A stretch of 64,000 bases of DNA. It comes from Cafeteria roenbergensis. Its lineage: Eukaryota > Sar > Bigyra > Bicosoecida > Cafeteriaceae. A program made the translations under genes and the position numbers. Of this stretch, positions 12,001 to 22,000 are shown one piece after another. The notes beneath the pieces were generated by a model that worked only from the letters and a program-made list of their open reading frames with translations, did not search any database and was not told where the DNA came from. Numbering within the stretch: position 1 is the first letter of the stretch; the number at the start of each line of letters is the position of its first letter. The stretch spans positions 248,001 through 312,000 of the forward strand of contig VLTN01000029.1 of NCBI GenBank assembly GCA_008330645.1. The letters are read 5' to 3'.

Positions 12001-15000
12001 CTGCGCTGGCGGGGCCCGCCGCCGCGAAAGCCTCCGCCGCCGCAACCGCCGCCACGGCGGCAACGCGAACGTCCACGGCGCCCGGGCAGTGCGGCGCCGA
12101 GGCGGTTGCCGTCTCGAGGGCCGCAAGCCGGGCTCTGCCGCCGAACAGGCGCTCGGCGTCCTCCGCTGCGCGGCGCAGCGCGAGGGCTCTGCCCTGGTCA
12201 GACACGCACCTGACACGCGGGTGATGGCGGGCGCCGCCCTCGCCCTGCCGCGCACGCGGCCGAGTCCAGTGGGAGGCGCCCTCCGCCGCAGCGGTTTCGC
12301 CGAGGTAGTGGGCCACCAGGCCGGCGGTGAAGAGCCCCTCCGTCGTGGCGACGTCCCCGGCCACGCCGCATGCCTCGATCGCGGCCCCGAACGTCACCCC
12401 GTCCACCACCACCCCGTCCCCGCGGGCGGCTGCCTCGCAGGCCCTGGCCAGCTCCGCCACGATGCCCTGCACATCGGAACACCGTCCCAGCGCCAGCATC
12501 ACGCGGCGCCTCCCAGCCGACGCGGCCAGGTCGCTGTGCTGCTCTGCCAGGGCGATGGCCTCGGCTCTGCCGCGCGGCCGGCCGGGGTATGTGACGACGT
12601 CCTCCTCCCACGCAGCTGAGGACGCGCGCCCGGCAGAGCCGCCCCGCGAGGGCGTGGCGGCCCCTGAGGCAGCGCGGGAGGCCACGGCGGCGCCGGCCTG
12701 GCCGGAGAGCAGCAGGGCGCGGACCTCGGCCGCGGACAGGACGCTCCACGGGGGCAGGCGGCCGCCGGCCACCTCCACAGCGTGCTGGCGCCTGCGCCGG
12801 GTCAGCCTTGCCGCGGCGAGACGGGTGCCCTCCACGTCCCCGGCATCGGCTCGGATGTCGAGCTCTGCCACCAGGCAGGCGTCGGCCCCGGGCTCGAAGC
12901 AGAGCGAGGCCTCAATGTCCTCCCGTGCCGCCGCCAGCGTGGCCAGCGCCGCGAGCTCGTTGCCGGAGGCGGCTTGCGCCCGGGCGACCAGCGCCACGCC
13001 CGCCAGCCCCATCGACGTGCCCTCCGCCTCCAGCGCCGCCAGGAACGTCGCGGCCGCGTCAGCCTGGCCCCGCGACGCGTAAATGGCCAGCATCCGGCCA
13101 GCAGCTGCCCGGCTGCCGGCCAGAAGCGACGCCCACTTTGCAGGCGTCGCAGCCCGGACCCATCGCCCGCTCGGCCGGTGCGTCGCGGAGCTGTGCCGGG
13201 CGCGAGCCTGGGCGGCACTCGGCAGGCGCCGGGGCCCACGCTGCGCCCCAGTGCTCCCGCCCGCGGCAGTCGAGTCGCCGGCTCCGTCGAGCTCCGCATC
13301 AAACTCCGCGCCAAGGTCCGCGTCAAAGTCCGCGTCCTCGTCGAGGTCGTCGAACGAGTCAGTCACCCCGTCAGGCCCCGGGGGCAGCGCCGCCGCCGCC
13401 TCGTCCTCGTCCGTGCCGACGTCGTCCTCGCCCTCCCGTTCGGTCAGCGCGTCCTCCATAGACGTCGCCGGAGCCGACAGCTCCGCCACGGTGCCGTCCC
13501 CACCAAAGGCTGCGACGCCAAGGCCACGCTCCGGGCCAGCGCCAGCGCCACCAGCACTGGCTGCCGCGCCCGCGTCCGCCGCGCCGCCGACGCGGCTGCC
13601 GGCACGCGAGCGCGCGCCGGGGGCGCCGCTGCCAGCGTCGCGGCGCGGCCCGCCTGCAGCGCCCCCGCCCTGGTCGGCTCCGCCTTGGCCCTCGTCCTCA
13701 AACGCATCGTCGAGCTCTTGCATGTCGCCTGACCGCTCGCAGATGCGGCGCTCCAGCAAAGACAGCAGCTCAGACCCGGCAGAGCTGTGACCAACAACCG
13801 ACCGGCGGCTGATGCTGCCGCGGATGGAACGGCTCGCGCGACGCATCGCAGACATGGACGACGCGACCGCAGGGTCAGCGTCGCGGACGTCTGGCGAGCG
13901 GGGCCAAGAGCCCGCCCCCACGCCGCCGCCTCCACCGCCGGCAGCAGCGACGTCCACGTCGCCAGCGGCATCGGCGTCTCTTGCCACGCCGAAAACGCAG
14001 TCGTCTGCCATGGCCGCCTCGTCCTCCTCCGCGGCCTCTAGCGCCGCGTCGATCAGCTGAGCGACGCTGTCGCTCGCCTCTCGCGACAGCAGGCCGCGCC
14101 GGATGCAGCTCTGCAGGGCGACGTTGAGCGTGCGCGCAGCGGCCTCCACCGTTGCGCGGGACAGCCGGACCGGCGTCGGCGACGCCGCCGGGGACGAGGG
14201 CGCCGACCCCGCGTCAGGGCCGGGCCCGCCCCTGGCCGACGCCGCCGCTCGCCGCAGCACCTCCGCCGCCCGCCTGCCGTCCTGGCCCGACAGCCTGAGG
14301 AAGCGGTCGAGCTCCTCCTGCTGCCGCTGGAGCGCTCGCTTCTCCGCCTCCTCGATGCGGCGAACCACGTCCATGGCGCGCAGCCTGCCCTGCGAAACCG
14401 CTGGGCGGCTGGGGCCTGGGCTCGCTGCAGCGGCCGCAGGGTCTGCGCCCGCGCCGGAGCTGGGCGACGCTGGCGCTGGCGCAGCTGCGACTGCCGCCCC
14501 TGGCTTGGCACCGGGCGGGACCTTTGCGCCCGGGGGCAGCTTCGCACGCGGCGATGGCGTGGGCTTGGCGCCGGGGGGCGCTGGGGGCAGCGGTCGAGGC
14601 TTGGTCGCGCTGCCTGCCGAAGACGCCACCGACGACGAGCGGCTCTGCCGGCCAGAGGTCGGCGGCGAGATGCCTCTGCCGGCGGACGCGCTAGAGGCAG
14701 AGCTGCGGCCGGCGCTGGGATGGCGCTTTGGCGGGGGAGGCTTCACGCGAGGGGCGGGGGTTGCGCTGGCCCCGGCCGCCGATTGGGGCTTCGGTGCGCG
14801 CTCTGCCGACCCAGCTGCAGAGCTGGTGACGCTCGGTGACGCTGCGTCCGTTGACGCCGCAGACGGGCTGGTCGGCGCGGCAGCGGCGGCTGCGAGCTGG
14901 GCATCGTCTGGCCGCGGAGGGGTGACGGGGCCGGCTTCCCCCGCGGTCGCGGGCCCGTCGCTGGTCGTGCCTTGGCCAGCTGCCTCGGCTGCGGGAGCCA

Positions 15001-18000
15001 AGGGCGACGGCGCTGCAGCCTGTGAGTCGGCGCCCCCGGGAAGCGAGCTCGGGGCCACGGGCGTGGCGGGCCGTGCCGCCTCCGGCGCATCGGACGGCGG
15101 TTGGCTCGATCCGGCGGGGGCGGGGGCGGCAGCGGCAGCGGCAGCGGCAGCGGCAGCGGCAGCGGCGGGTGCTGCTTCGCCGTCCGCGCCCGCGTCTCCA
15201 CCGGCGGCAGCGTCGGCGCCCTCGCTGTCTAGGGCGATGTCTGACAGCGAGTCGGTTGTGGCCCTGGAGGCGGCCTCGTCGTCCGCAGCGGCGGTGGCGC
15301 TTCCGCCCGGCGTGGATGGCGCGGCCTGCGTGAGACCTGGGTGGCCATCGGGTCCGAGCCCCAGCGGGTCCTCGCGCAGTCGCTTCTCCCTGACCCGGCG
15401 TGCGGCGTTGAGTATGAACCGCTCCAGCACCCGCTCCGCCACGCGCAGCCTCCTCTCTTCGTCCGTTTCGCCGACCAGGTGGCGTCGCGTGTTGCGCATC
15501 ATGGCCGCGACGGCCGACCGCTGCAGCATGAGGGCGAAGATTGTGCGGCTGCTGGCCTTCCCTCTGCGCTTCTTGAGAATCGAGCGGCGCCTGGTCCTGG
15601 TCAGGATGAGCGGGGGGGGCTCCGCTCCGCTGTTGGCCGAGGCGGAGGCTGCCTCCTTGCGGACAGCGAGGTCGACCTGGTGCTGCAGCGCCACGATTTG
15701 CCGCCTGTACTCGAGGAAGCAGCCCACCATGAGGACCCACTCGCGCGCGTTGGCGGGGGACGCCGCCTTGAACACGGCGCGCTCCTTTCCGAGCACCAGC
15801 TCGATCTGGTCGCCGGTCGAGCCACCCTCCGCCTTGCGCGGGTCGCCCTTCCAGGCAACGCGCTGCAGGTGCGTGAGAGCGTACGTGGCGATCGGCTCCG
15901 GCCCGGCGACTCCCGGGGACGCCGCTCCGGCGGCCATGGCCGCCGCTGCGGCCGAGGCAGCGGCGGCATCGTCTCCTTCGTCGTCGACGCTGCTGCACAC
16001 TGAGTCCACGGTCCCTGCAGACATGTGGCGCCGCGCGAGACGATCGGCGACGTCCTTGTCCGCCTTGGACGCCCACAGGGTCAGCTCGCCCGACAGGCTC
16101 ATGTGCTGGACCTCGTTCACCTGCAGAACAGCGTAGACGGGGGACCAGGCCCGCATCATCAGCCGGCGCGTGGCGCGCTCCAGGCGGCCCTCAATCACGC
16201 TGAGGCAGGCCAGGCACTGCGCGCGCGCGTTCTCAAAGGCGGCATGCTGGACGGCGGGCGAGGCGAAGCGGGCCACCTCGCCCACGCCCGGGGGCGTCTC
16301 GGCGTCGCCTGCCATCCACCCCGCGGCGACGGACACCCGGAGGGAGGGTCGCTCCAGCGGCGGCTCCATCAGGGCCCGGCCCATTTCGTCAGGCAGCGCG
16401 CTGCACTGGGCAGCACTGACTCGCGACTCGACGAGCGCCGTCCGCATTCGGGCCGGCCGGGACATGAGGGAGCTCGTGTCGATGTGAAGGGGCCACCCCA
16501 GGCCCGGAAACACGCACGCATCGCCGTTGACGATGGGGGTGGCGCTGTTCGAGTACAGGCTCGAGCCGAGGTTGAGGCGCTCCTGGCGAGGCATCCATTG
16601 CTTCTCGCAGGTGAAGAGGTTGGTGACGCGGGCGCGATGGATCGCCGACCGCTCCCTGAGCGCCATCGGCTCCAGCGTGCCCTTGGCGATGCGAGCCAGA
16701 TCCGCCCGCCACGAGCGAACGTCCGTGCCCTCCATGGCTTGCAGCACGAGCCGCCTGCCGCCGCTAGGCTCGTCAGATTTGGGGAGCAGCTCCTCGCTCT
16801 CCAGTGTTCCCGGAACCTCTCCGATGCCCGGCGTGGCAAGCAGCGTGAGCACTCCGGCCACCTCGTTGGCGAGAACGGACACTGCCGGGAAGCGCAGCGG
16901 CAGGATGTCCAGAATGAACTTGGTGCGCTTTTGGCCGTGCCTTGCGAGGTCCCTGCCCGCGCCGCCGCTCAGGGCGTCGGCCGCTGACAGGGAGGGGCAC
17001 AGAGTGTCGATCCAGCCGTACACAATGACTCGGTCCGTGAGCAGCACGAGCCTCGCGCGAAGCTCGGCCTTGGGGGTTGTGAGCTTGGCACCCGATGCGA
17101 CAGAGGTGCCACTGACGCGGCGCTTGCGGCTTCGGGAAATGCGCTGAAGGAGCTCAACTCGCCGGGCGATGCGGGACGACGGGCCAACTGCGACTCGGAA
17201 GTCCGCCTCTCGCACGAACGTGCCCACCGCGCTTGGGTCCGCAAAGGTTTCCGCAAACACGTCGTCGAGCGCCTGCAGTTGAACGCGGGGGTCAAGCTCG
17301 TCATCGGCGTCGGCTGCGGCGTCGGCGATGCCCACCTGGTCGGCCACGGCAACTGGCGCGTCCGGGTCAGGCGCGGGCTCCAGGCCGGCGAGAGCTTGCG
17401 CCATGCTGGCCACCGCGCCGTCGTGGAGCGCGGCTGAAACAATGGACCAGCCGTGCTCCAGCCCCTTGACGGCACGGGCCAGCACCGCAGACTCGGGGTC
17501 GTAGTCGGGGGTGAGGGCCGCCAACTCTGAAAAAATGTCCAGCAGCTCGACGAGGCGGTCGCACGGCGCCATTAGCATGTCAAACAGGCCAAGCCCGCGG
17601 CAAGCCTCTTTGACTTGCACGGCATGACCCAGCCGGGCGAGCTTGGCCGCCGGAACTGACGCCAGGGCGAACGTGCCCGCGTGCACGACGCCTGCAAACG
17701 CGACGTGCGCGCGCAGGAGCGGATTGCCGTGAACTGTGGTGAACACTGACCCCGCGGACTGCGAGGCAAAGCCGCCGCCCTTGGCTGTCGCCAAGTCGTT
17801 CGCAAACGCCTTGCTTGCGCGCGTCACGGTCGAGTGCGCGTCGCAAAGCGCGTGAAAAGCGGCCTTGTGGGGTTCCTGCACCGCCGAGCCCTCGGCCAGC
17901 GGGCCGAGGTAGACGGCCTGCAGCGCCTCGAGCAAGCCGGCGTAGACGCTCGAGGACACCTGCGGGCCAGCGCGCAGCAAGACGGGCACGGCGACGCAGC

Positions 18001-18342
18001 ATCGCGGACACGTGTTTGGAAGGTTGGTGGGCAGGCGGAGGGGGCGCGAAAAGGGGGCGAAGAGGTGCTGCCAGGACACGAGCGCGCAGTGAAGCGCGGG
18101 GGAATGGCCAAGTGTTTTTTTCCCGCACGCTCCGCCCAAGCAGATGGCGTCACGCGCCGCCAAACACCAGGCGGAGTCAGCCGCCGTGTACTAGCTCGCT
18201 GCGGTGCTCCAGTGGGCTGCGCGGCGCGACGGGGCCGAGGGCGCGCGCGTTGGTGACAGGGCCGCCCAGATCGCCCGCCGCCGTTCCTCACCACCAGTTC
18301 GTCCAGGAGCTCGTCCAGGGAGCCCCCCACGGTGGAGCTCAT
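1..18342 (-). CDS. Giant RhoGEF (DH-PH) protein with PPR-like solenoid and coiled coil, C-terminus off window
   Basis: Two exons: 18342-18292 and 18190 leftward to the window edge. I read this minus frame triplet by triplet from 18190 to 1 and found no stop, so about 6,080 residues are visible and the C-terminus is missing. Residues about 95-265 look like a Dbl-homology RhoGEF domain: a YAGLLEALQAVYLGPL helix, then FDMLMAPCDRLVELL followed by LTPDYDP, the spacing of DH region CR3. A PH-like domain follows (about 360-535, RLVLLTDRVIVYG to a terminal SWRADLARIAK helix). A second PH-like segment lies at about 715-850 (AREWVLMVGCFLEY). After a disordered linker come PPR-like repeats of about 35 residues (about 1,700-4,200; for example GASFEALLEA to GIAPT, exactly 35). 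Acidic, Gly/Tyr-rich and then Ala/Glu/Arg coiled-coil sequence fill the rest. Expected role: activating a Rho/Rac-type GTPase at a membrane. The PPR part could be a TPR-like scaffold instead. DH is the firmest call; function of the whole is inferred. Confidence 0.8.
1299..1314. repeat. Perfect 16-bp palindrome made of two inverted motif copies
   Basis: GCTCTGCC at 1299-1306 is directly followed by its reverse complement GGCAGAGC at 1307-1314. It lies inside the coiled-coil coding part of the RhoGEF gene, where it reads Arg-Ser-Ala-Gly-Arg-Ala. Confidence 0.9.
3562..3591. repeat. GGA/TCC microsatellite, poly-Ser in the RhoGEF protein
   Basis: About ten tandem triplets. In the minus-strand frame they read as TCC codons and give a serine run between the coiled-coil and solenoid parts. 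Confidence 0.85.
4982..5012. repeat. GTC/GAC microsatellite, poly-Asp in the RhoGEF protein
   Basis: About ten tandem GTC triplets on the plus strand, read as GAC (Asp) on the coding minus strand. They form an acidic run in a disordered region. Confidence 0.85.
5350..5410. repeat. Short tandem repeat coding a Gly-Tyr / Gly-Phe / Gly-Asn segment
   Basis: Tandem CCATAG, CGTTGC and CGAAGC hexamers on the plus strand. Read on the minus strand they alternate Gly with Phe, Asn and Tyr (GNGNGYGYGYGG). This is a low-complexity aromatic-glycine stretch, of a kind often linked to self-association. Confidence 0.8.
7684..7731. repeat. Nonamer repeat coding a Gly-Gly-Ser run in the RhoGEF protein
   Basis: Five or so tandem copies of a CCGCTGCCG-type unit. 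On the coding strand they read Gly-Gly-Ser repeated, a flexible linker inside the PPR-like region. Confidence 0.8.
9478..9510. repeat. GAC-type microsatellite, poly-Ser in the RhoGEF protein
   Basis: Tandem ACG/CGA triplets on both sides of a short AACGTC centre. In the minus frame the block reads mainly TCG (Ser), flanked by Thr and Ala runs. Confidence 0.75.
15120..15168. repeat. GGCAGC hexamer repeat, poly-Ala in the RhoGEF protein
   Basis: About seven GGCAGC-type hexamers. In the minus-strand gene frame they read as GCT/GCC alanine codons, giving an alanine run in the linker after the PH-like segments. Confidence 0.85.
18191..18291 (-). other. Probable intron 1 of the RhoGEF gene (101 nt)
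   Basis: An in-frame TAG at 18193-18191 interrupts the open frame, yet DH-like sequence continues upstream of the first internal Met (about 17575). An exon from ATG at 18342 encodes MSSTVGGSLDELLDELV and ends at a GTGAGG donor (first base 18291). The AG at 18192-18191 serves as acceptor, and exon 2 opens with codons for YTAADSAW. Both exons are in phase 0, so the join is in frame. The polypyrimidine tract is weak, so the acceptor is less certain than the donor. Confidence 0.6.
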
Positions 18343-19000
18343 GGCCGCGTGGCCACTGGTCCTTCACTGCGATGGCCTTGGCGCGAGGCCCGCAGCTGGG
18401 CAGTCTCGTGTTGCAGTGAGGAGTGAGTTGTGACGGGCGCCGAACTCTGTCTCCGAAAGAGGGCGCTATTCCGGCCAGACTCGGACGCGGATCTGGCTCG
18501 CTCCTGCAAAAAGGTGCTGGAGCGCACCGAGTGCCCACGCGCGCCCGCAGGCCCCCGCACCGCCGCAGCACTGGCAAGCCAGGCATGGCGCAGAACTAGT
18601 TCAGTTGCGCGAGGGCTAGGGCGCGGCAGGCACGCTTCGCAAAGCGGCGGCGGCCCGCCCCGATCGCATTTGCCCAGCGTGCGCAAGGGGCCTTGTCAGG
18701 TGGAGGTGCAACCGGCAACGGCTGCGCCCTGTGCCTCATGCGCGCTTCCCGCCGGCGAGGGGACGCAGCGGAGAGGGGCGCACGCCGAATGGGCACCACA
18801 GGCTGCGCAGGGACCACGTGCGCGCTCTGGTGGCCAGCTCAACGCGTGGGGATGGCGCGAGGCGCTGCGACGCGCATCTGCCAGTGTCGCTCATTCCAGG
18901 AACGGCGACGCCAGACCACCTAACGAAGCACACAAACATGCAGGCACGAACTAATGGTCCACCAATGCCGACGCAGGGCGCACTGGACCGCCGGCGTGGC
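18343..19000. other. 658-bp intergenic region between two minus-strand genes
   Basis: It lies between the stop of the kinase gene and the ATG of the RhoGEF gene, so it should hold the kinase 3' UTR and the RhoGEF promoter and 5' UTR. I see no TATA box, no AATAAA on the minus strand, no tRNA-like fold and no convincing coding sequence. Short frames here have no family resemblance. Confidence 0.7.
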
Positions 19001-22000
19001 CTACGCCTCGAGCTCAAGCGAGTGCGCCAAGCGCGCAGCGTTGGCGGACACGGCACGAGCAGTCGCTCGGTGCCCCGGGTTCCGGCAGAGCATGCTGCGC
19101 ACAAGCCGCCTGACGGCAGCAGCGCTGGCCGGTGAGAGGCCCCGAACGCACCGGTCCACCCGCTCTTTGGGAACGAGCTGCGGAGCCTTGGGCGCAGCCG
19201 ATGCGCCCGACGCCGCGCCGCCCTGCTCCCGCGGCTGCCGCCGGCCCGCCTCGGCCGCCGTGGAGATGCCGTCGCCGTCGGCGGCAGACTCGTCGTCGTC
19301 CCCGCCAGCCGTGAGTCGCAGGAAGAACCGCGGGAAGTCGTCCTCGTCCTCGCCATACAGGTACTTCCCGCTGAGCAGCTCGACCAGCATGCAGCCGAGA
19401 GACCAGACATCGGCCGCGCTCGTCACTGCGGCCGCCGCCTCCCCGCCGCCCTTTGCCCCGAGCCCTGCGTCCACGGCGATCACCTCTGGCGCGCGGATGC
19501 GCTCCGCCCCGCGGGCGCGGCTGCACATGCCAGCCAGCGCCTCCGCGGCTGATCGCGGGGGCAGCGCCGGCCACTGCCTGCACGGGGTGCCCGCCCCAAA
19601 CATTCCCGCCGCTGCCTCCCCAAAGTCGGCCGCGCAGATCGCGTGGTCCACTTCGGCCTGGGCCTCGTCCAGCGCGTGGTCGTACTCGGACGCCGCGACG
19701 CGCTTGGCGGCGGCGCGCGCGCGGGCCACGGCGGGCCCCGGGTCGAACCGAGCGAGGAAGTTGTCGGCCTTCACGTCGAGGTGCACGACGCCGTGCTCGT
19801 GCAGCGTGGCCAGGGACAGCGCAACAGCACTGAACACGCGCAGTACCCCCGCGCTGCGGGCGGCGGCCGCGCGGCTGCCAGCGCTCGCGCGCGCGCCGCC
19901 TGCGCCGCCGTCCTCGGCTGCCAGCAAAACTTCGTCACCGCTGCCGCTGCCGCTGCCGCTGCCGCTGCCGCTGCCGCTGCCGCTGCCGCTGCCGCTGCCG
20001 CTGCCGCTGCCGCTGCCGCTGCCGCTGCCGCTGCCGCTGCCGCTGCCGCTGCCGCTGCCGCTGCCGTTCCTGGCTGGGTGCTCCGCGACGAAGCTCTCCC
20101 GCCACTCCTTGACGTTCATCTCGCACCGCTCCATCATCAGCCAGCACGGGCTCAGCAGGGGCGGCGCGCTCCGGCCCCCGACGCCGCCGTCCTGGTTCGG
20201 GAACCCGAGCGACGACGCCGTGTTGACGTGCTGGAGACCAACGGACGCGTCGTGGTCGGCGCTCGGCGCAGCTGGGCCAGCATCGTGCCCCGCGGGAAGG
20301 CAGCCGTATGCCAGCAGGCGCGTCACGCACAGAGGGACCACCGACCCCAAGGGGCTGCCGCCGCGGCCTCCCGGGCCGCTGGCGTCCGGCCCAGTGGGTC
20401 CGTCGCGGCCGCAGACAGGCGCTGCCCCGCCGTCCTCGACGCCGGCGCCGTCGTCTGCCTCGGCCTCGTGAGGCGCCATCACGTCCACATCGTAGCTGGT
20501 GGTGCTGCCAGAGCGGCCGCGGCGCATGCGCTGCTGCTGCTGCAGCATCCTGCGGCGAGCAGCAGCGTTCTTCGGCGAGCTCGGCCCGGCGTGAACGGCG
20601 GTGCCGGCGCCGGGGCCCACCCGCCGGGAGACTGACCACCCTTCCAGCACCGCCGTCTCCAGCACAGACACCTCGCTGAGAACCGTTGCGGCCGGCAGCC
20701 GGGCCAACGCGGACACTGGGGCGAGCAGCTCCTTCGCAACGGCAACTGCGCGCGCCCCCGGCGCGCCTGCCCGGTGCATCACCGCCTCGAGGAGCCGAAG
20801 CTCCGCGTTGTCGCGCGCCACCAGCCCGAGACTGCGGCCGGTGGGCGCCATGGGGACGGCCTGGGTGACGCGCGCGAAGGCGCCCTTGGCCACTGTTTCG
20901 CCCAGCCGCCACGCCCCGGCGGAGAAGCCTAGCCCCGGGCAGAGCAGCCTCAGCGCGCGCCATACTCCCCGGCTGAGCGACACGGGCGGCTGGAGGGAGT
21001 CGACAGCTCTGCCAGCCGCGTTCGCCACGTCATCGGCGCCGGGGCAGGCGAGCGCGCACTGCAGCGCGAAGACGGGACTGAAGTTGGAGGCGTCGGCCAC
21101 TGCAGCGGCGGCTGCGGCAGCGGCTGCGGCAGCGGCAGCGGCGCGTGCCGTGGCTGCCGCGGTCGCGGCCGCGGTCGCTGCCGCGGCGTCTGGCGGGGCG
21201 GTTCCGCCGGAGGGCGCGCCCGGAAACGAGCCAGCCCTCGCCGTCGAGACCGCGCCGTCCGTCCCGTCCATCGCTGGCAGGCCAGACCGGCCGCTGAGCG
21301 TCATGGCCAGCCCTGCGACGGCGTCGGCAACGGCCTCTGTGCCGCCCACCGATCCCGTGGACGCGCTCTCAGCGTGGGGCCTCGCGCGCGCGTCTCGCCC
21401 GCCGTCCCCGCCTCCGCCGCCGCCGCCTCCGCCTCCGCCGCCGCCGCCGCCGCCGCCGTCGCCGCCGCCGCCGCCGCCGTCCTGGTCTGCGGCCGCGCCC
21501 GAGGCGCCAGCGACCGCGCCGTGGGTGCCTGGCCGGGCGGGCGGTAGGTCCGGGATGTCGCCGTCCAGAGCGTCAAGAACCGCCCCGGAGGCCTCGATCC
21601 GCTCCACCATGGCAATGCGGGCCGCCTCCTCCATCTGGGCGTGCGACGCAGCGTCTGTGGCGAAGGGCTGCACGAATCGCTCGCGCCAGCCGAAGCCGGA
21701 GGGGTGCATCACGCAGAGCAGCAGCGAAGCCATGGCGAAGGCACGAGCATCCGCGTCGGAGTCGCAGAATCGCCGCAGGCGAAGCACGAAGGGGGGCGGC
21801 GGACGGACGGCGCCAGGGGCGCCCGTCATGGACAGATCCCAGGAGTCGCCGGAGTCGCGGCCGGAAGACTGGCCGGGCTCGAGCTGCGCTGCGGCCTCCT
21901 GGGGCGACACGCGCAGCGCCGTGGCAGCCGCTGCAAGCGACGGCGTCACGCTGCCGACGCGCACCATGCCTCGGGAGGACCCGTGTGCCAGGCCGATGCC

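Larger units (their letters stand above)
738..14805. repeat. Dense field of dispersed GGCAGAGC / GCTCTGCC motifs
   Basis: I counted 44 copies of the octamer or its complement here, on both strands. Many extend to GGCAGAGCC, for example at 3287, 5070, 6995, 8782, 9797, 9809 and 12631. They fall in different codon phases of the minus-strand gene: GGC TCT GCC (Gly-Ser-Ala) at 3839, GCT CTG CCG (Ala-Leu-Pro) near 3991, and GCA GAG CTG (Ala-Glu-Leu) near 1541. Protein repetition therefore does not explain them. Another 34 or so are scattered over the rest of the window. Counts are by eye and may be off by a few. Confidence 0.8.

Noticed and set aside
14103-16136. Plus-strand open frame of 677 codons
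   Set aside because: It is antisense to the PH-like region and linker of the RhoGEF gene. The minus-strand reading gives coherent domain sequence; this one does not.
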